Source: FEB-12 sp964503315 (GTDB lineage: Bacteria; Zixibacteria; MSB-5A5; GN15; FEB-12). Taken from it: DNA of 64,000 nucleotides. The notes beneath the pieces are model-generated. The model searched no databases. It saw only the letters and a list, made by a program, of their open reading frames with translations, and had not been told where the DNA came from. The DNA is taken from NCBI GenBank assembly GCA_964503315.1, contig CAZCZL010000007.1, forward strand, positions 62,001 through 126,000, read 5' to 3'. Positions 35,091 through 43,994 of this stretch are shown in pieces (position 1 is the first letter of the stretch; each line of letters starts with the position of its first letter). Made by a program: the position numbers and the translations under genes.

Positions 35091-36262
35091 AAACGGCGCG
35101 CTACATCCTGATGCTGATGGCACTCGTTGCCCTGTCGGCGTTCTCCGCAATGGCGCAGGAATCCGAGGATGTCAAGCAGCAGCGCAAAGAGCTGGAGAAG
35201 ATCCAGAAGGACGTGAGCCGGTCGCGACAGAAACTTGACTCGCTCCGCCAGGAGGAGTCGCGCGTTCAAAAGGCGCTGACCGATTACGATAAACGTCTGG
35301 CCAAGGAACAGCAGACGCTGACCAAACTGAATCGCGATCTGACGCGGTTGCAGAAGAATATCAAAGAGGCGGAGTCGCAGTTCGGTTCTCGTCAGCAGAC
35401 GCTCGACCTGACACGGCGGCGGTTTCTTGGATCGCTCCGGCAGTTTTACTTGACCAATCCGCGGCTGTCGGCCGATCTGGTGAATCATCCCTCGACGGAG
35501 TATCAGACCAATCGGAAAATGATCTATCTCACCGCGCTGGTGAATTTTGAGCAGGGGAATCTGGCGCAGGCCTCACAGTTTTTCGACCAGTCGATGCAGG
35601 AATTGGAGAAGCTCTCCAATCAGCAAGGGAAAGTGACCAAGCAGAAAAAGCGTCGAGAATCGACCGTGGCGCTGGAGCAGTCGCGCAAACAGAAGCAGGA
35701 GAAAGCACTCGACAAGCTCGTCGAGTTGAAGAAGGAAGAGGCCGACCGGATATTGATGCTTCAGCAGGCGGCCAAGGAGATGGAAGCGATCGTCGCTCGA
35801 CTTGAAGCCAGGCAGAAAAAGCAGGCGGAAGAATCTCCGGAAACGCAGTACGAGCCGACGGTTGATTTCGCGACCCTGCAGGGGGCGCTGCGCGCGCCGT
35901 TCAAAGGCACGATTACCGTGCGCTATGGCGGCTCGACCGATCCAATTACCAAGTTGAAATCCTTCGCGCCAGGGATAACCATTCAGGGTGATCCGGCAGG
36001 GAATGTCACATCCGTGGCGGCCGGACAGGTCGCCTATACGGGGAATTTGCGCGGCTACGGCAATTTCGTTATTATCAATCACGATAACGAGCATTACACC
36101 ACGTACGCCGGCCTGGGCAAGATATCTGTCCTGACCGACCAAGTGGTGCGGGCGGGGGAGATTGTGGGGACCGCGAATGCCGAAGGATTGGTGAAATTCG
36201 AACTGCGCCGGGGGAAACAGTCGCTCAACCCGGCGGACTGGATCCGACTTGATACTTTCTGA
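35087..36262 (+). CDS. envC: EnvC-type amidase activator, non-catalytic LytM protein
   Basis: 391 residues; signal peptide MKTARYILMLMALVALSAFSAM (as two parts) then a long coiled coil (about 27-250) and a C-terminal LytM/M23 domain (about 265-391). Metal ligands of active M23 enzymes are missing: the expected Asp in GIDI is Thr298 (PGITIQ), the HxH second His is Lys370 (VKFELRR) and the 'YAHL' His is Gly342. This is what is known for EnvC, whose dead LytM domain activates cell-wall amidases at the septum. Coiled coil plus position after ftsEX fits the FtsEX-EnvC complex exactly. Its end overlaps holB. Confidence 0.85.
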   Translation: MKTARYILMLMALVALSAFSAMAQESEDVKQQRKELEKIQKDVSRSRQKLDSLRQEESRVQKALTDYDKRLAKEQQTLTKLNRDLTRLQKNIKEAESQFGSRQQTLDLTRRRFLGSLRQFYLTNPRLSADLVNHPSTEYQTNRKMIYLTALVNFEQGNLAQASQFFDQSMQELEKLSNQQGKVTKQKKRRESTVALEQSRKQKQEKALDKLVELKKEEADRILMLQQAAKEMEAIVARLEARQKKQAEESPETQYEPTVDFATLQGALRAPFKGTITVRYGGSTDPITKLKSFAPGITIQGDPAGNVTSVAAGQVAYTGNLRGYGNFVIINHDNEHYTTYAGLGKISVLTDQVVRAGEIVGTANAEGLVKFELRRGKQSLNPADWIRLDTF

Positions 36263-37367
36263 CATTCGACAGATCCAACCGAAAGCATGGGAACTGCTTT
36301 CTCGCTCCGTAGCATCGGGACGGGTAGCCTCAACCTATCTATTCTCAGGTAAGGAAGGATTGGGGCATTGGCCGTTGGCGCTGTCATTCGCGGCGTTGCT
36401 CAATTGCCCGAATCGGAAGGAGTTGGATGGTGTACTGGTGCCGTGCGGGGAATGTCCCAGTTGTCACCAGATTGCGACGCTCAATGCCGGTCTGCTGCAG
36501 ATAGTTCTCCCGATCCCTTCGCACAAAGATCTTAAAGAGGGGATCGATCTGACGAATGAATCGCTCGATATCAAGCGGGCGGAGCCATTCGCGATACTGA
36601 CTTCGAGTTCGCAGTTGACCGTCCCGATCGATATGGCGCGCGAAGTGAAAAAGCGCCTCTCACTCAAAGGGGATAAGCAGGAGACGCGCGTCGCGCTGTT
36701 TTATCAAATGGAGAAAATGCTACATGCCTCGGCGGACGCGCTGCTCAAGCTGATCGAAGAACCGCCCTCCGACACCGTGATGATCCTGACCGCGGAGAAA
36801 GCGGAGAACCTGTTACCGACCATTCGTTCCCGTTCGCAGTTGATACGACTGGAACGGACCAATACGGAGGTCTGCGCGAAATATCTCGCGACCAAGTACG
36901 GCATTGCCCAGGAGAAGGCGCTGCTTTTCGCCAAGGTGACAGACGGGAATGTCGGGCGGGCGGTGGAGCTGGCCTCGGATGAGGAGAATGAGGAGCTTTC
37001 GCAACGGGCGACGGGGTTCCTGCTGTTCAAGACGCTTATTCTGGAGCCAGGACCGGAGGCAGTCTCGCGCGCGCTGGAATTCATTCAGGACAGAGGCGCG
37101 GCGGAAGCGGTCTTTTTGTTCTGGGGGTCGCTTATTCGCGACTGCGCGAATTACGCGGTGACGGGGGATGAGACGCAGATCATCAATCTGGATTACGCTG
37201 CGGATATCAAGCGACTTTCGCAGCCATTTGTCGACCCGGAGGTGGCTCCGGCGATGACGACGGCGATCAAAAACACACTTGCTGACCTTCAGCGCAACGT
37301 GCATATTCAGCCTTCGGTAGCCGCTCTCTCGCTTAGGCTTGGCGCGGCGCTTCGGACAGCCCGGTAG
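36249..37367 (+). CDS. holB: DNA polymerase III delta-prime subunit
   Basis: 372 residues from TTG 36249, overlapping the envC stop by 14 nt. A clamp-loader AAA+ protein: the 'YLFSGKEGLGHWPLAL' segment is the P-loop position but lacks the Lys-Thr, as in E. coli delta-prime. Zinc module CxxC pair in 'CPNR ... VPCGECPSCHQI' and the sensor-like 'ALLKLIEEPPSDTVMILTAE' and 'TIRSRSQLIRL' follow. Delta-prime opens or stabilises the clamp loader with gamma/tau and delta. Joined to envC, then to ricT 39 nt downstream. Confidence 0.88.
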   Translation: MILSDIRQIQPKAWELLSRSVASGRVASTYLFSGKEGLGHWPLALSFAALLNCPNRKELDGVLVPCGECPSCHQIATLNAGLLQIVLPIPSHKDLKEGIDLTNESLDIKRAEPFAILTSSSQLTVPIDMAREVKKRLSLKGDKQETRVALFYQMEKMLHASADALLKLIEEPPSDTVMILTAEKAENLLPTIRSRSQLIRLERTNTEVCAKYLATKYGIAQEKALLFAKVTDGNVGRAVELASDEENEELSQRATGFLLFKTLILEPGPEAVSRALEFIQDRGAAEAVFLFWGSLIRDCANYAVTGDETQIINLDYAADIKRLSQPFVDPEVAPAMTTAIKNTLADLQRNVHIQPSVAALSLRLGAALRTAR

Positions 37368-37406
37368 CCGGGCGCGACTCAGTTTTCCCAAGGGAGAAAC
37401 ACGGCG

Positions 37407-38321
37407 ATGGCCGAGATTTATCTGGTCGAATTCAAAGGCTCCCGCAAAGAGTACTTTTACAATAGTTATCATCATACCCTCAAACTTCGCGAGTATGTCA
37501 TCGTGCAGGCGGAGCAGGGGGAAGATATCGGTCTGCTCTCCAAGCTGATCGAGAAGCCGGTCAAGTTCGGCGAGAGTAACCGTCCGCGCTCGATCCTTCG
37601 CCCTGCCGGCAAAGAGGACCGGGTGCGTCGCGAAGACCTGGTCCGCCGGGAGCTGGATTGCCGCAAGGAGTTCTACCAACTGATACGGAAACATGGGCTG
37701 CCGATGAAGGTGGTCGATGTGGAGTGCCAGTTTGACGGGAACAAGATAACGTTCTTCTTTACGGCGGATCACCGGGTGGATTTCCGCGCGCTGGTGCGCG
37801 ACCTGGCGTCGCGCTTCCGGACGCGAATTGAGTTGCGGCAGATAGGGGTGCGGGATGAAGCTCGCCGCAACGACGGGTACGGCATCTGTGGGCAGCGTCA
37901 ATGCTGCAATACCTTCATCCGGGATTTCGCGCCGATATCGACCAGCCATGCGCGCGAGCAGGATCTGTCGCTGAATCCATCCAAGATATCCGGCAACTGT
38001 GGACGGCTCCTCTGCTGTTTGCGGTACGAAGTGGATGGGTATATCGAAACCAAGAAGAAATTCCCGCCGGTTGGCGCTATCGTCACGACCAAGGCCGGTT
38101 CCGGATTGCTGCAACGGATAGACTATTTCCATGAGGAGATGGTGATCATGCCTGAGGATGGCATACCGGTTCGCGCGAAAGCGGATGAACTGATCTCGGT
38201 CGACAGGTTGCCATCGGGCAAGGGAGCCGCTCACGCGGCGCAGATGGCCGGGATGGAAGAGCCGATGGATCAGCATGACAAGGAAGAATTGAGAAACCTC
38301 GACGACGCCGAGAGAGAATAA
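37407..38321 (+). CDS. ricT: RicT/PSP1-type iron-sulfur regulatory protein
   Basis: 304 residues with a GGGAGAAAC ribosome site. A PSP1 C-terminal-domain protein (about 60-150 for the main PSP1 fold) carrying the RicT cysteines: CGxxxCC in 'GICGQRQCCNTF' and CGRLLCCLRYE. In Bacillus RicT (YaaT) works with RicA/RicF as an Fe-S complex that governs RNase Y-dependent mRNA processing and sporulation. holB-ricT-metG-tatD-rsmA order is common in Firmicutes and FCB lineages. C-terminal 40 residues are charged and variable. Confidence 0.9.
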   Translation: MAEIYLVEFKGSRKEYFYNSYHHTLKLREYVIVQAEQGEDIGLLSKLIEKPVKFGESNRPRSILRPAGKEDRVRREDLVRRELDCRKEFYQLIRKHGLPMKVVDVECQFDGNKITFFFTADHRVDFRALVRDLASRFRTRIELRQIGVRDEARRNDGYGICGQRQCCNTFIRDFAPISTSHAREQDLSLNPSKISGNCGRLLCCLRYEVDGYIETKKKFPPVGAIVTTKAGSGLLQRIDYFHEEMVIMPEDGIPVRAKADELISVDRLPSGKGAAHAAQMAGMEEPMDQHDKEELRNLDDAERE

Positions 38322-38338
38322 AGAGAGAGAAGTTACCG

Positions 38339-40276
38339 GTGCCACAACCATTCTATATAACGACCCCGATCTACTATGTGAATGACCGCCCTCATATCGG
38401 TCATGCCTACTGCTCGATAGCCGCCGATCTGATAGCGCGGTTTCATCGTCTGCAAGGACGCGACACGTTCTTCATGACCGGGACCGACGAACATGGGACA
38501 AAGGTGGCCGAAGCCGCTGAAGCGGCCGGGCTTTCGCCGCAGGAGTTCTGCGATAAGACCTCCCAGCAGTTCAAGATCGCCTGGAAGAACCTGGATATTG
38601 AGTATGATCATTTCATCCGGACGACCGATGAACGGCATGTCAAGGGTGTGCACAAGATCCTCGATGTCATGCGCGGCGCGCGGCTCCCGGATGGTCGCGA
38701 GGTTATCTATTCCAGCTACTATGAAGGGCTGTACTGCACCGGCTGCGAGAAATTCCTGACCGAGAAGGATCTGGTCGATGGTCTCTGTCCGGATCACAAA
38801 CGCGCTCCGGAAAAACTGCGGGAGAAAAACTATTTCTTCCGCCTCTCCGCCTATGTCCAGAAGATCAAATCGATGATCGAGACGGGAGAGCTGCAGATAC
38901 TTCCGGAAGAACGCCGCAACGAAGTGCTCGGATTGATCGGACAGGATGTACCGGATTTCTCGGTCTCGCGCGAACGGGTGAAGTGGGGAATACCGTTGTC
39001 GTTCGACCGGACGCAGGTGGCGTATGTCTGGGTGGACGCGCTGTCGAACTATATCACCGGAATTGGATATGGGGATGACCCGAAGTCGTTCAATCTCTGG
39101 TGGGATGAAGGGGAAGTCGTTCACCTGATAGGGAAAGATATCCTCAAGTTCCATACCTTGTACTGGCCGGCCATGCTGATGGCGGCAGGTTTGAAATTGC
39201 CGAACACGATCTACATCCACGGGTTCTTTACGGTGGATGGTGAGAAGATGTCGAAGACGCTCGGCAATATCATCGACCCGAACGACATGGTCGCGCAGTT
39301 CGGGCCGGACGGAACACGGTATCTCCTGTTGACACAGTATCCGTTCGGGATAGACGGCGATGTTCAGGCAAAGAGGTTTGTGACGCAGTACAATTCGGAT
39401 CTGGCGAACGACCTAGGAAATCTTGTCTCGCGCGTCACCAAGATGATCATGGCGGATTTCGGCGGGAAATTGCCGGAGCCGTATCGGAATATCGAGGGGC
39501 TGGAACAGTTGATGCTGTTGACCGAGCAGTTGCCGGACGCGGCGTATTCACATATCAAGCATTTCCGGTTGAGCAACGCGATCGCTGACGCGCTCAACCT
39601 GGTGCGTGCGGCGAACAAATTTTTCAATGATACCGCGCCATGGCAGTTGCGCAAGGCGGGCGAATCGGACAAACAGGGAGGGGTGCTCTATGCCTGCTGT
39701 GAAGTGCTTCGGATCGTCTCGATCATCCTTTATCCGGTGATGCCGCGCAAGATGACAGAGATCCGCGAGGTGCTCGGACTGGATGATTCCACTCTGACCC
39801 TGCGGAACGCGCGAGAGTTCTTCGACCTGGTGCCGGGGACGATGATCAGTATCGACCAGCCGATCTTCCCGCGTATCGAAGGGACGTTCACGCCATCGGC
39901 GCTCAAAGAAAAGCCGGAAGTGAAAAAGCCGGAGCTTGCGCCGAACGATGACAGCCTGCTGGATATCGCTGATTTCCAAAAGGCGGATCTCCGCGTCGCG
40001 CAGGTGCTTTTCGCCGAAAAAGTGGAAGGGGCGAGCAAACTCTTGAAACTGCAGATCGATATCGGCACTGAACAGCGACAGATCATCGCCGGGATCGCGG
40101 AGCATTATTCCCCCGAACAGATAATCGGAACCTATATCATCGTGGTGACCAATCTCAAGCCGGCAGTGATCCGGGGAGTGGAATCGCGCGGGATGTTGCT
40201 GGCGGCAAAGGCAGGCAAACATCTGGTGCTGGTCCGTCCGGACGGTATCGCGGCGCCCGGCGCCAAAGTAGGCTGA
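38339..40276 (+). CDS. metG: Methionyl-tRNA synthetase
   Basis: 645 residues, GTG start with AGAGAGAAG upstream. Class Ia synthetase: HIGH motif (PHIGHAYCS), KMSKT (EKMSKTLGNII), and the zinc module 'CTGCEKFL ... LCPDHK'. An anticodon-binding helical domain (about 380-530) is followed by a fused tRNA-binding (Trbp111/EMAPII-type) domain (about 540-645, 'KADLRVAQVLFAEKVEGASKLLKLQIDIG', 'RGVESRGMLLAA'), so the protein is probably a dimer. TGA of this gene overlaps the ATG of tatD by one base. Confidence 0.97.
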   Translation: MPQPFYITTPIYYVNDRPHIGHAYCSIAADLIARFHRLQGRDTFFMTGTDEHGTKVAEAAEAAGLSPQEFCDKTSQQFKIAWKNLDIEYDHFIRTTDERHVKGVHKILDVMRGARLPDGREVIYSSYYEGLYCTGCEKFLTEKDLVDGLCPDHKRAPEKLREKNYFFRLSAYVQKIKSMIETGELQILPEERRNEVLGLIGQDVPDFSVSRERVKWGIPLSFDRTQVAYVWVDALSNYITGIGYGDDPKSFNLWWDEGEVVHLIGKDILKFHTLYWPAMLMAAGLKLPNTIYIHGFFTVDGEKMSKTLGNIIDPNDMVAQFGPDGTRYLLLTQYPFGIDGDVQAKRFVTQYNSDLANDLGNLVSRVTKMIMADFGGKLPEPYRNIEGLEQLMLLTEQLPDAAYSHIKHFRLSNAIADALNLVRAANKFFNDTAPWQLRKAGESDKQGGVLYACCEVLRIVSIILYPVMPRKMTEIREVLGLDDSTLTLRNAREFFDLVPGTMISIDQPIFPRIEGTFTPSALKEKPEVKKPELAPNDDSLLDIADFQKADLRVAQVLFAEKVEGASKLLKLQIDIGTEQRQIIAGIAEHYSPEQIIGTYIIVVTNLKPAVIRGVESRGMLLAAKAGKHLVLVRPDGIAAPGAKVG

Positions 40277-41052
40277 TGATAGACTCACACTGTCATCTCG
40301 ATTCACGCGTCTACAATAACGAAGTTGAACCACTCCTGACGCAGGCGAAAGCGGCGGGAGTGGATACTATTGTGACGATCGGCGCGGATATGGAGTCATC
40401 CGAGAATGTCGTCAAGCTGGCCGCGGCGCATGCGATGGTGTACGGCACAGTGGGGATACATCCACATGACGCGACAACCTGCACGGCACAGGCATTGGCA
40501 CGACTGAAAGAGCTGGCAAAGCGGGAGAAGATTCAGGCGATCGGGGAGATAGGATTGGATTACTATCGCGATATGTCGCCGCGCCCGGTACAGAAGCGGG
40601 CATTTGGCCAGCAGCTCGACCTGGCGGTCGAACTTCAGATGCCGGTCGTGATACATACGCGGGAGGCATTCGAGGATACGCTCGAGATAATCAAGCCATA
40701 CGCGAAGAAAATCCCGGGGGGCGTCTTTCACTGTTTCCCCGGCAACGCGGATGACGCGGATAGAGTGTTTGATCTCGGCTTTGTCGTGTCGGTCGGTGGC
40801 GTGATAACATTCCCAAAGGCGGGAATGGCGGAGATGGCGAAACAAGTGCCGCTGGACAAGATAATTCTGGAAACGGACGCGCCGTACCTTACGCCGGTGC
40901 CGCACCGTGGAAAAACAAATATGCCGGCGTATGTGTCGTTTGTCGCGGAGACGCTCGCCACTCTGCGTGGGATAACCAAAGCGGAAGTGGTCCGGGTAAC
41001 GGATCGGACCTGCCGCAAACTCTACCGGATGGTGGAGACATTTGGCGGATGA
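40276..41052 (+). CDS. tatD: TatD family metal-dependent deoxyribonuclease
   Basis: 258 residues, start fused to the metG stop (TGATG). The metal ligands of the TIM-barrel hydrolases are present: DSHCHLD at the N terminus, EIGLDYYRD, VIHTREA, HCFPG, and ETDAPYLTP near the C terminus. TatD-like proteins are 3'-5' exonucleases linked to DNA repair. The gene is clamped between metG and rsmA as in many bacteria. Confidence 0.94.
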   Translation: MIDSHCHLDSRVYNNEVEPLLTQAKAAGVDTIVTIGADMESSENVVKLAAAHAMVYGTVGIHPHDATTCTAQALARLKELAKREKIQAIGEIGLDYYRDMSPRPVQKRAFGQQLDLAVELQMPVVIHTREAFEDTLEIIKPYAKKIPGGVFHCFPGNADDADRVFDLGFVVSVGGVITFPKAGMAEMAKQVPLDKIILETDAPYLTPVPHRGKTNMPAYVSFVAETLATLRGITKAEVVRVTDRTCRKLYRMVETFGG

Positions 41053-41053
41053 T

Positions 41054-41860
41054 ATGGCGGAGTACCATGCGAAGAAGCGGCTCGGCCAGCATTTCCTGAC
41101 ATCGGAGAAGATCGTCACCCGGATGGTCGACCTGATCAGCCCGAAAGCGGATCAGACGATTCTCGAGGTCGGCCCCGGCAAAGGGATGCTGACACTGCCG
41201 CTCGCCGAATCCGGCGCGAATCTCTGGGCGGTCGAGTTCGACCGCGATCTCATAAATCCTCTCGAGCGGATGCTCGACAAATATCCGAACACCACCCTGC
41301 TGAACAAAGATTTCCTCGCGTTTCATCCCGAAGACTATGATCTGGACAGGTTCGTGCTGGTGGGGAATCTCCCGTATAATATCACCTCGCCGATAATCGA
41401 TTGGTGCATTCGGTATTTCGACCGGATCCAGATGGCGGTCTTCATGGTCCAGCGCGAAATGGCGTGGCGCATCACCGGCTCGCCCGGAAGCAAAGACTGG
41501 TCGCCGCTGGGGATCTTCACGCAGATACATTATGACGCGACGTACTGTTTTGATGTCCCACAGCACGCCTTCACGCCGCCCCCCGAAGTCGTCAGCGCAG
41601 TGATAAAATTGGAGCCCTGGCCGGTGGTGCCGAAGTTCGATCTGGAGAAAATGGAAAAAGTGGTGCGCGCGGCATTCACCCAACGGAGAAAAACATTGGT
41701 CAATAATCTGGTGCCGAATATCATCGCCGATGTCGCGCGGCTGAAGATCATCCTCGCGGAGCTTAACCTCGCGGAGAATTGCCGCGCGGAAGAAATATCT
41801 ATCGCGCAGTTCGCCAAGTTGAGTGAGAGATTGATCCCAACAGTGGACAAACCGGAATGA
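41054..41860 (+). CDS. rsmA: 16S rRNA dimethyladenosine transferase (KsgA)
   Basis: 268 residues from ATG 41054, one base after the tatD stop; an in-frame TTG at 41042 would overlap tatD but adds nothing recognisable. Dimethylates A1518/A1519 of 16S rRNA. SAM-binding 'LEVGPGKGMLTLPLA', acidic 'AVEFDRDL', catalytic NLPY ('GNLPYNITSP'), and the C-terminal 'FTQRRKTLVNNL' are intact. ATGA overlap links it to the RluD-type synthase downstream. Confidence 0.96.
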   Translation: MAEYHAKKRLGQHFLTSEKIVTRMVDLISPKADQTILEVGPGKGMLTLPLAESGANLWAVEFDRDLINPLERMLDKYPNTTLLNKDFLAFHPEDYDLDRFVLVGNLPYNITSPIIDWCIRYFDRIQMAVFMVQREMAWRITGSPGSKDWSPLGIFTQIHYDATYCFDVPQHAFTPPPEVVSAVIKLEPWPVVPKFDLEKMEKVVRAAFTQRRKTLVNNLVPNIIADVARLKIILAELNLAENCRAEEISIAQFAKLSERLIPTVDKPE

Positions 41861-42852
41861 GCGGGTCGTCAGGAAAATCGGAACGTCGCACGTTGACCGT
41901 GACTGTCCCCGAGGATGCGGCATCCACACGTCTGGATAGCTGGGTGGCGGCGCAGGAAGAACTCAAGCTGTCGCGCAGCAGGGTGCAGAAACTGATCGAC
42001 GACGCGGAAATCCTGGTCGACGGGAAAGCGCAGCCTTCGCGGTATCAGCTCAAAGGGGGTGAGACGGTCACGATCCTGATACCGCTTCCGCCTGTAACCC
42101 ATCTGCGCGCCGAGGCGATCCCGCTGGATATCGTGTATGAGGATGATTATCTCGCGGTGATAAACAAGCCGGTCGGGATGGTGATGTATCCGGCGGCGGG
42201 GAACTCCGCGGGGACATTAGCGAACGCGCTGGTGCATCATTTCAAGTCACTGCCGGAGTCAAAAGGGGGACATCGGCCGGGGATAGTGCATCGACTGGAC
42301 AAGAATACTTCGGGGCTGCTGCTGATCGCGAAGCAGGAAGAAACGCTGGTGAAACTTCAGGCGATGCTGGCGGACCGCGAGATCAAGCGGACTTACCTGG
42401 CGATCATCTGCGGGCATATGCCGAAACAGAAGGGGAAGATCGACCTGCCGATCGGGCGGTCGCCGAACGAACGGACCAAGATGGCGATAGTCGAGAGCGG
42501 CAAACCGGCGGTGACCGAGTACCAGCTCAAGGAGCGTTTCCGCTCGGTGGAACTGCATGAAGTGAATTTGCAGACCGGTCGGACACACCAGATTCGCGTG
42601 CATTTCGCGCACGTGGGACATCCGGTGCTGGGAGATCCGGAGTATGGCGGACGGGAGAAGTGGGTGCGGGGGATATTCGCGCCGGAGCGTCTGCTCGCGC
42701 GGAAGATACTCTCGATATTGGATCATCAGGCGCTGCACGCGTGCCGGCTGGCGTTGAAACATCCGGAGACGGGGGAGGAGCTGGTGTGCGAGGCGGGAGT
42801 GCCGGGGGATTATCAGGAAGTGTTGGAATTGTTACGGAGTCAGCCGACGTAG
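41857..42852 (+). CDS. rluD: Pseudouridine synthase, RluA/RluD family
   Basis: 331 residues, ATG overlapping the rsmA stop by 4 nt. N-terminal S4 domain (about 25-75, 'RLDSWVAAQ ... LSRSRVQKLID') and the RluA-family catalytic domain with Asp in HRLDKNTSGLLL and the C-terminal 'GRTHQIRVHFAHVGHPVLGDPEYGG'. The S4 domain favours RluD over RluA or TruC. Last gene of the nine-gene division/replication/translation run that begins at ftsE. Confidence 0.9.
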   Translation: MSGSSGKSERRTLTVTVPEDAASTRLDSWVAAQEELKLSRSRVQKLIDDAEILVDGKAQPSRYQLKGGETVTILIPLPPVTHLRAEAIPLDIVYEDDYLAVINKPVGMVMYPAAGNSAGTLANALVHHFKSLPESKGGHRPGIVHRLDKNTSGLLLIAKQEETLVKLQAMLADREIKRTYLAIICGHMPKQKGKIDLPIGRSPNERTKMAIVESGKPAVTEYQLKERFRSVELHEVNLQTGRTHQIRVHFAHVGHPVLGDPEYGGREKWVRGIFAPERLLARKILSILDHQALHACRLALKHPETGEELVCEAGVPGDYQEVLELLRSQPT

Positions 42853-42857
42853 AAGAC

Positions 42858-42984
42858 CCCCATCCGCCCTTCGAGTACCTTCTCCCAGGGGAGAAGGAAA
42901 GAATTGTAGGTCAGGAATGTTTTGCGCGGCAGAGCTCCTGCTCTGCCCGGGGCTTGATTCAGGGCAGACGGGGACGTCTGCCGC
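42858..42984 (+). repeat. Repeats after rluD (family I and paired family A)
   Basis: Family I (CCCATCCGCCCTTCG ... CTTCTCCCAGGGGAGAAG hairpin at 42881-42898; second copy at 43871-43921) and a family A pair, GGCAGAGC stem at 42928-42947 and GGCAGACG stem at 42963-42982. The pair ends eight bases before the stop of the converging lipoprotein gene. Confidence 0.8.
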
Positions 42985-42989
42985 TCAAA

Positions 42990-43595
42990 TCATGAACTCG
43001 GGGTGTAGCCAAAGCACCTTAGACAACCATCCAACGTATCGCAGATGGCAGGGATGCCATTGCACAATGCGAACCCGTCAAGGATAATCTGAAAGGGTAC
43101 CTCTCCGGAAGGGTATGGCGCGGGAGGTCGTCGGCCGTTACGGTCCGTAATTCCCACGAAAATGAAACATTGCCTTTTTTGCGATCCGCTATTGGACAAT
43201 TTCTGACGACTGCTCCCCTTCTCTGGAACGAGAGTACCTGTATCTCCGATTAATGGGGGCTCGTACTGACCAATAAGTAGTTTCAGTTTAGACGGATCAA
43301 ATCTGATATCAAGGTTTTTCTCCATAAGCCGGGCTTCGACAAAGACTCTAACGGTATCGATACTTCTGCGCATACCGTAATCCGCATGAAAGCGTAACTC
43401 AAGTCCGCATCCATCCGGTTTGACCATAGCGGTGGTTGCGAGTCGACCTTCAACATCAAAGAACAGAGGTTGCCAATCTGACGGTGGGCATCCAGTGCTT
43501 AAGACAGCAGCGATGCCAACTATGAGAACCATCACAACTCTTACCCAGTTATGATTTCTTCGCTTCATAATTTCATGCTGGTGAGATTTGCTCAT
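42990..43595 (-). CDS. Predicted lipoprotein, function unknown
   Basis: 201 residues from ATG 43595, preceded by AGGGAG with six-base spacing; the frame to 43619 is longer but unsupported. N terminus MKRRNHNWVRVVMVLIVGIA then lipobox LSTGC (Cys at about 36). The mature part contains beta-rich segments and Cys residues (CGLELRF, CFIFVGI, CNGIPAICDTLDGCLRC), perhaps disulfide-linked. I do not recognise a family. Its 3' end lies against family A repeats. Confidence 0.6.
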   Translation of the reverse strand: MSKSHQHEIMKRRNHNWVRVVMVLIVGIAAVLSTGCPPSDWQPLFFDVEGRLATTAMVKPDGCGLELRFHADYGMRRSIDTVRVFVEARLMEKNLDIRFDPSKLKLLIGQYEPPLIGDTGTLVPEKGSSRQKLSNSGSQKRQCFIFVGITDRNGRRPPAPYPSGEVPFQIILDGFALCNGIPAICDTLDGCLRCFGYTPSS

Positions 43596-43930
43596 GACCT
43601 GCTCCCTCGACTGCGCCAATCGTACGGCCGTTTTTTGGTGCAGACGCTTTCATTCAAACCCAGATAGTAACTTCCACACTGTAGGAGATTGTAATTATGA
43701 AGTCAAGTGAGGAAGGGGTTGCTTCGTCCCCGCCTTCGCGGGGGCAGGCGCCGCTTGCTCCGCTCGCATGCTCCTCGCACTGACGGTGATGTCTTGCGCG
43801 GCAGAGCTCCTGCTCTGCCCGAGGCATCGCACCGGGCAGACGGGGATGTCTGCCGCGCACATCGTAATGTTCCTCATCCGGCCCTCGCCTTCGCGGGGCT
43901 CCTTTGTCCCAAGGGGAGAAGGGAAAAATG
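43596..43930 (+). repeat. Composite repeat E+A+I region
   Basis: No gene over about 335 bases. A composite of family E (TGCTTCGTCCCCGCCTTCGC core, from about 43719), then family A copies at 43800-43819 and 43835-43854, then family I at about 43871-43921. The E+A part is copied at 46664-46803 with only a few differences over about 140 bp. The left 120 bases contain the lipoprotein gene's upstream region. Confidence 0.8.
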
Positions 43931-43962
43931 AAGGCGGCCCATAGAGATCTATGGGCCGCCTT
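43931..43962 (-). terminator. Terminator of the propeller/sorting-domain gene
   Basis: AAGGCGGCCCATAGA-GA-TCTATGGGCCGCCTT, a 15-bp perfect stem; on the - strand it is followed by CATTTTTCCC. It lies about 30 bases after the stop at 43995. Confidence 0.85.
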
Positions 43963-43994
43963 GCACATCCATCGTATCCTAATCGAGTGAACTG

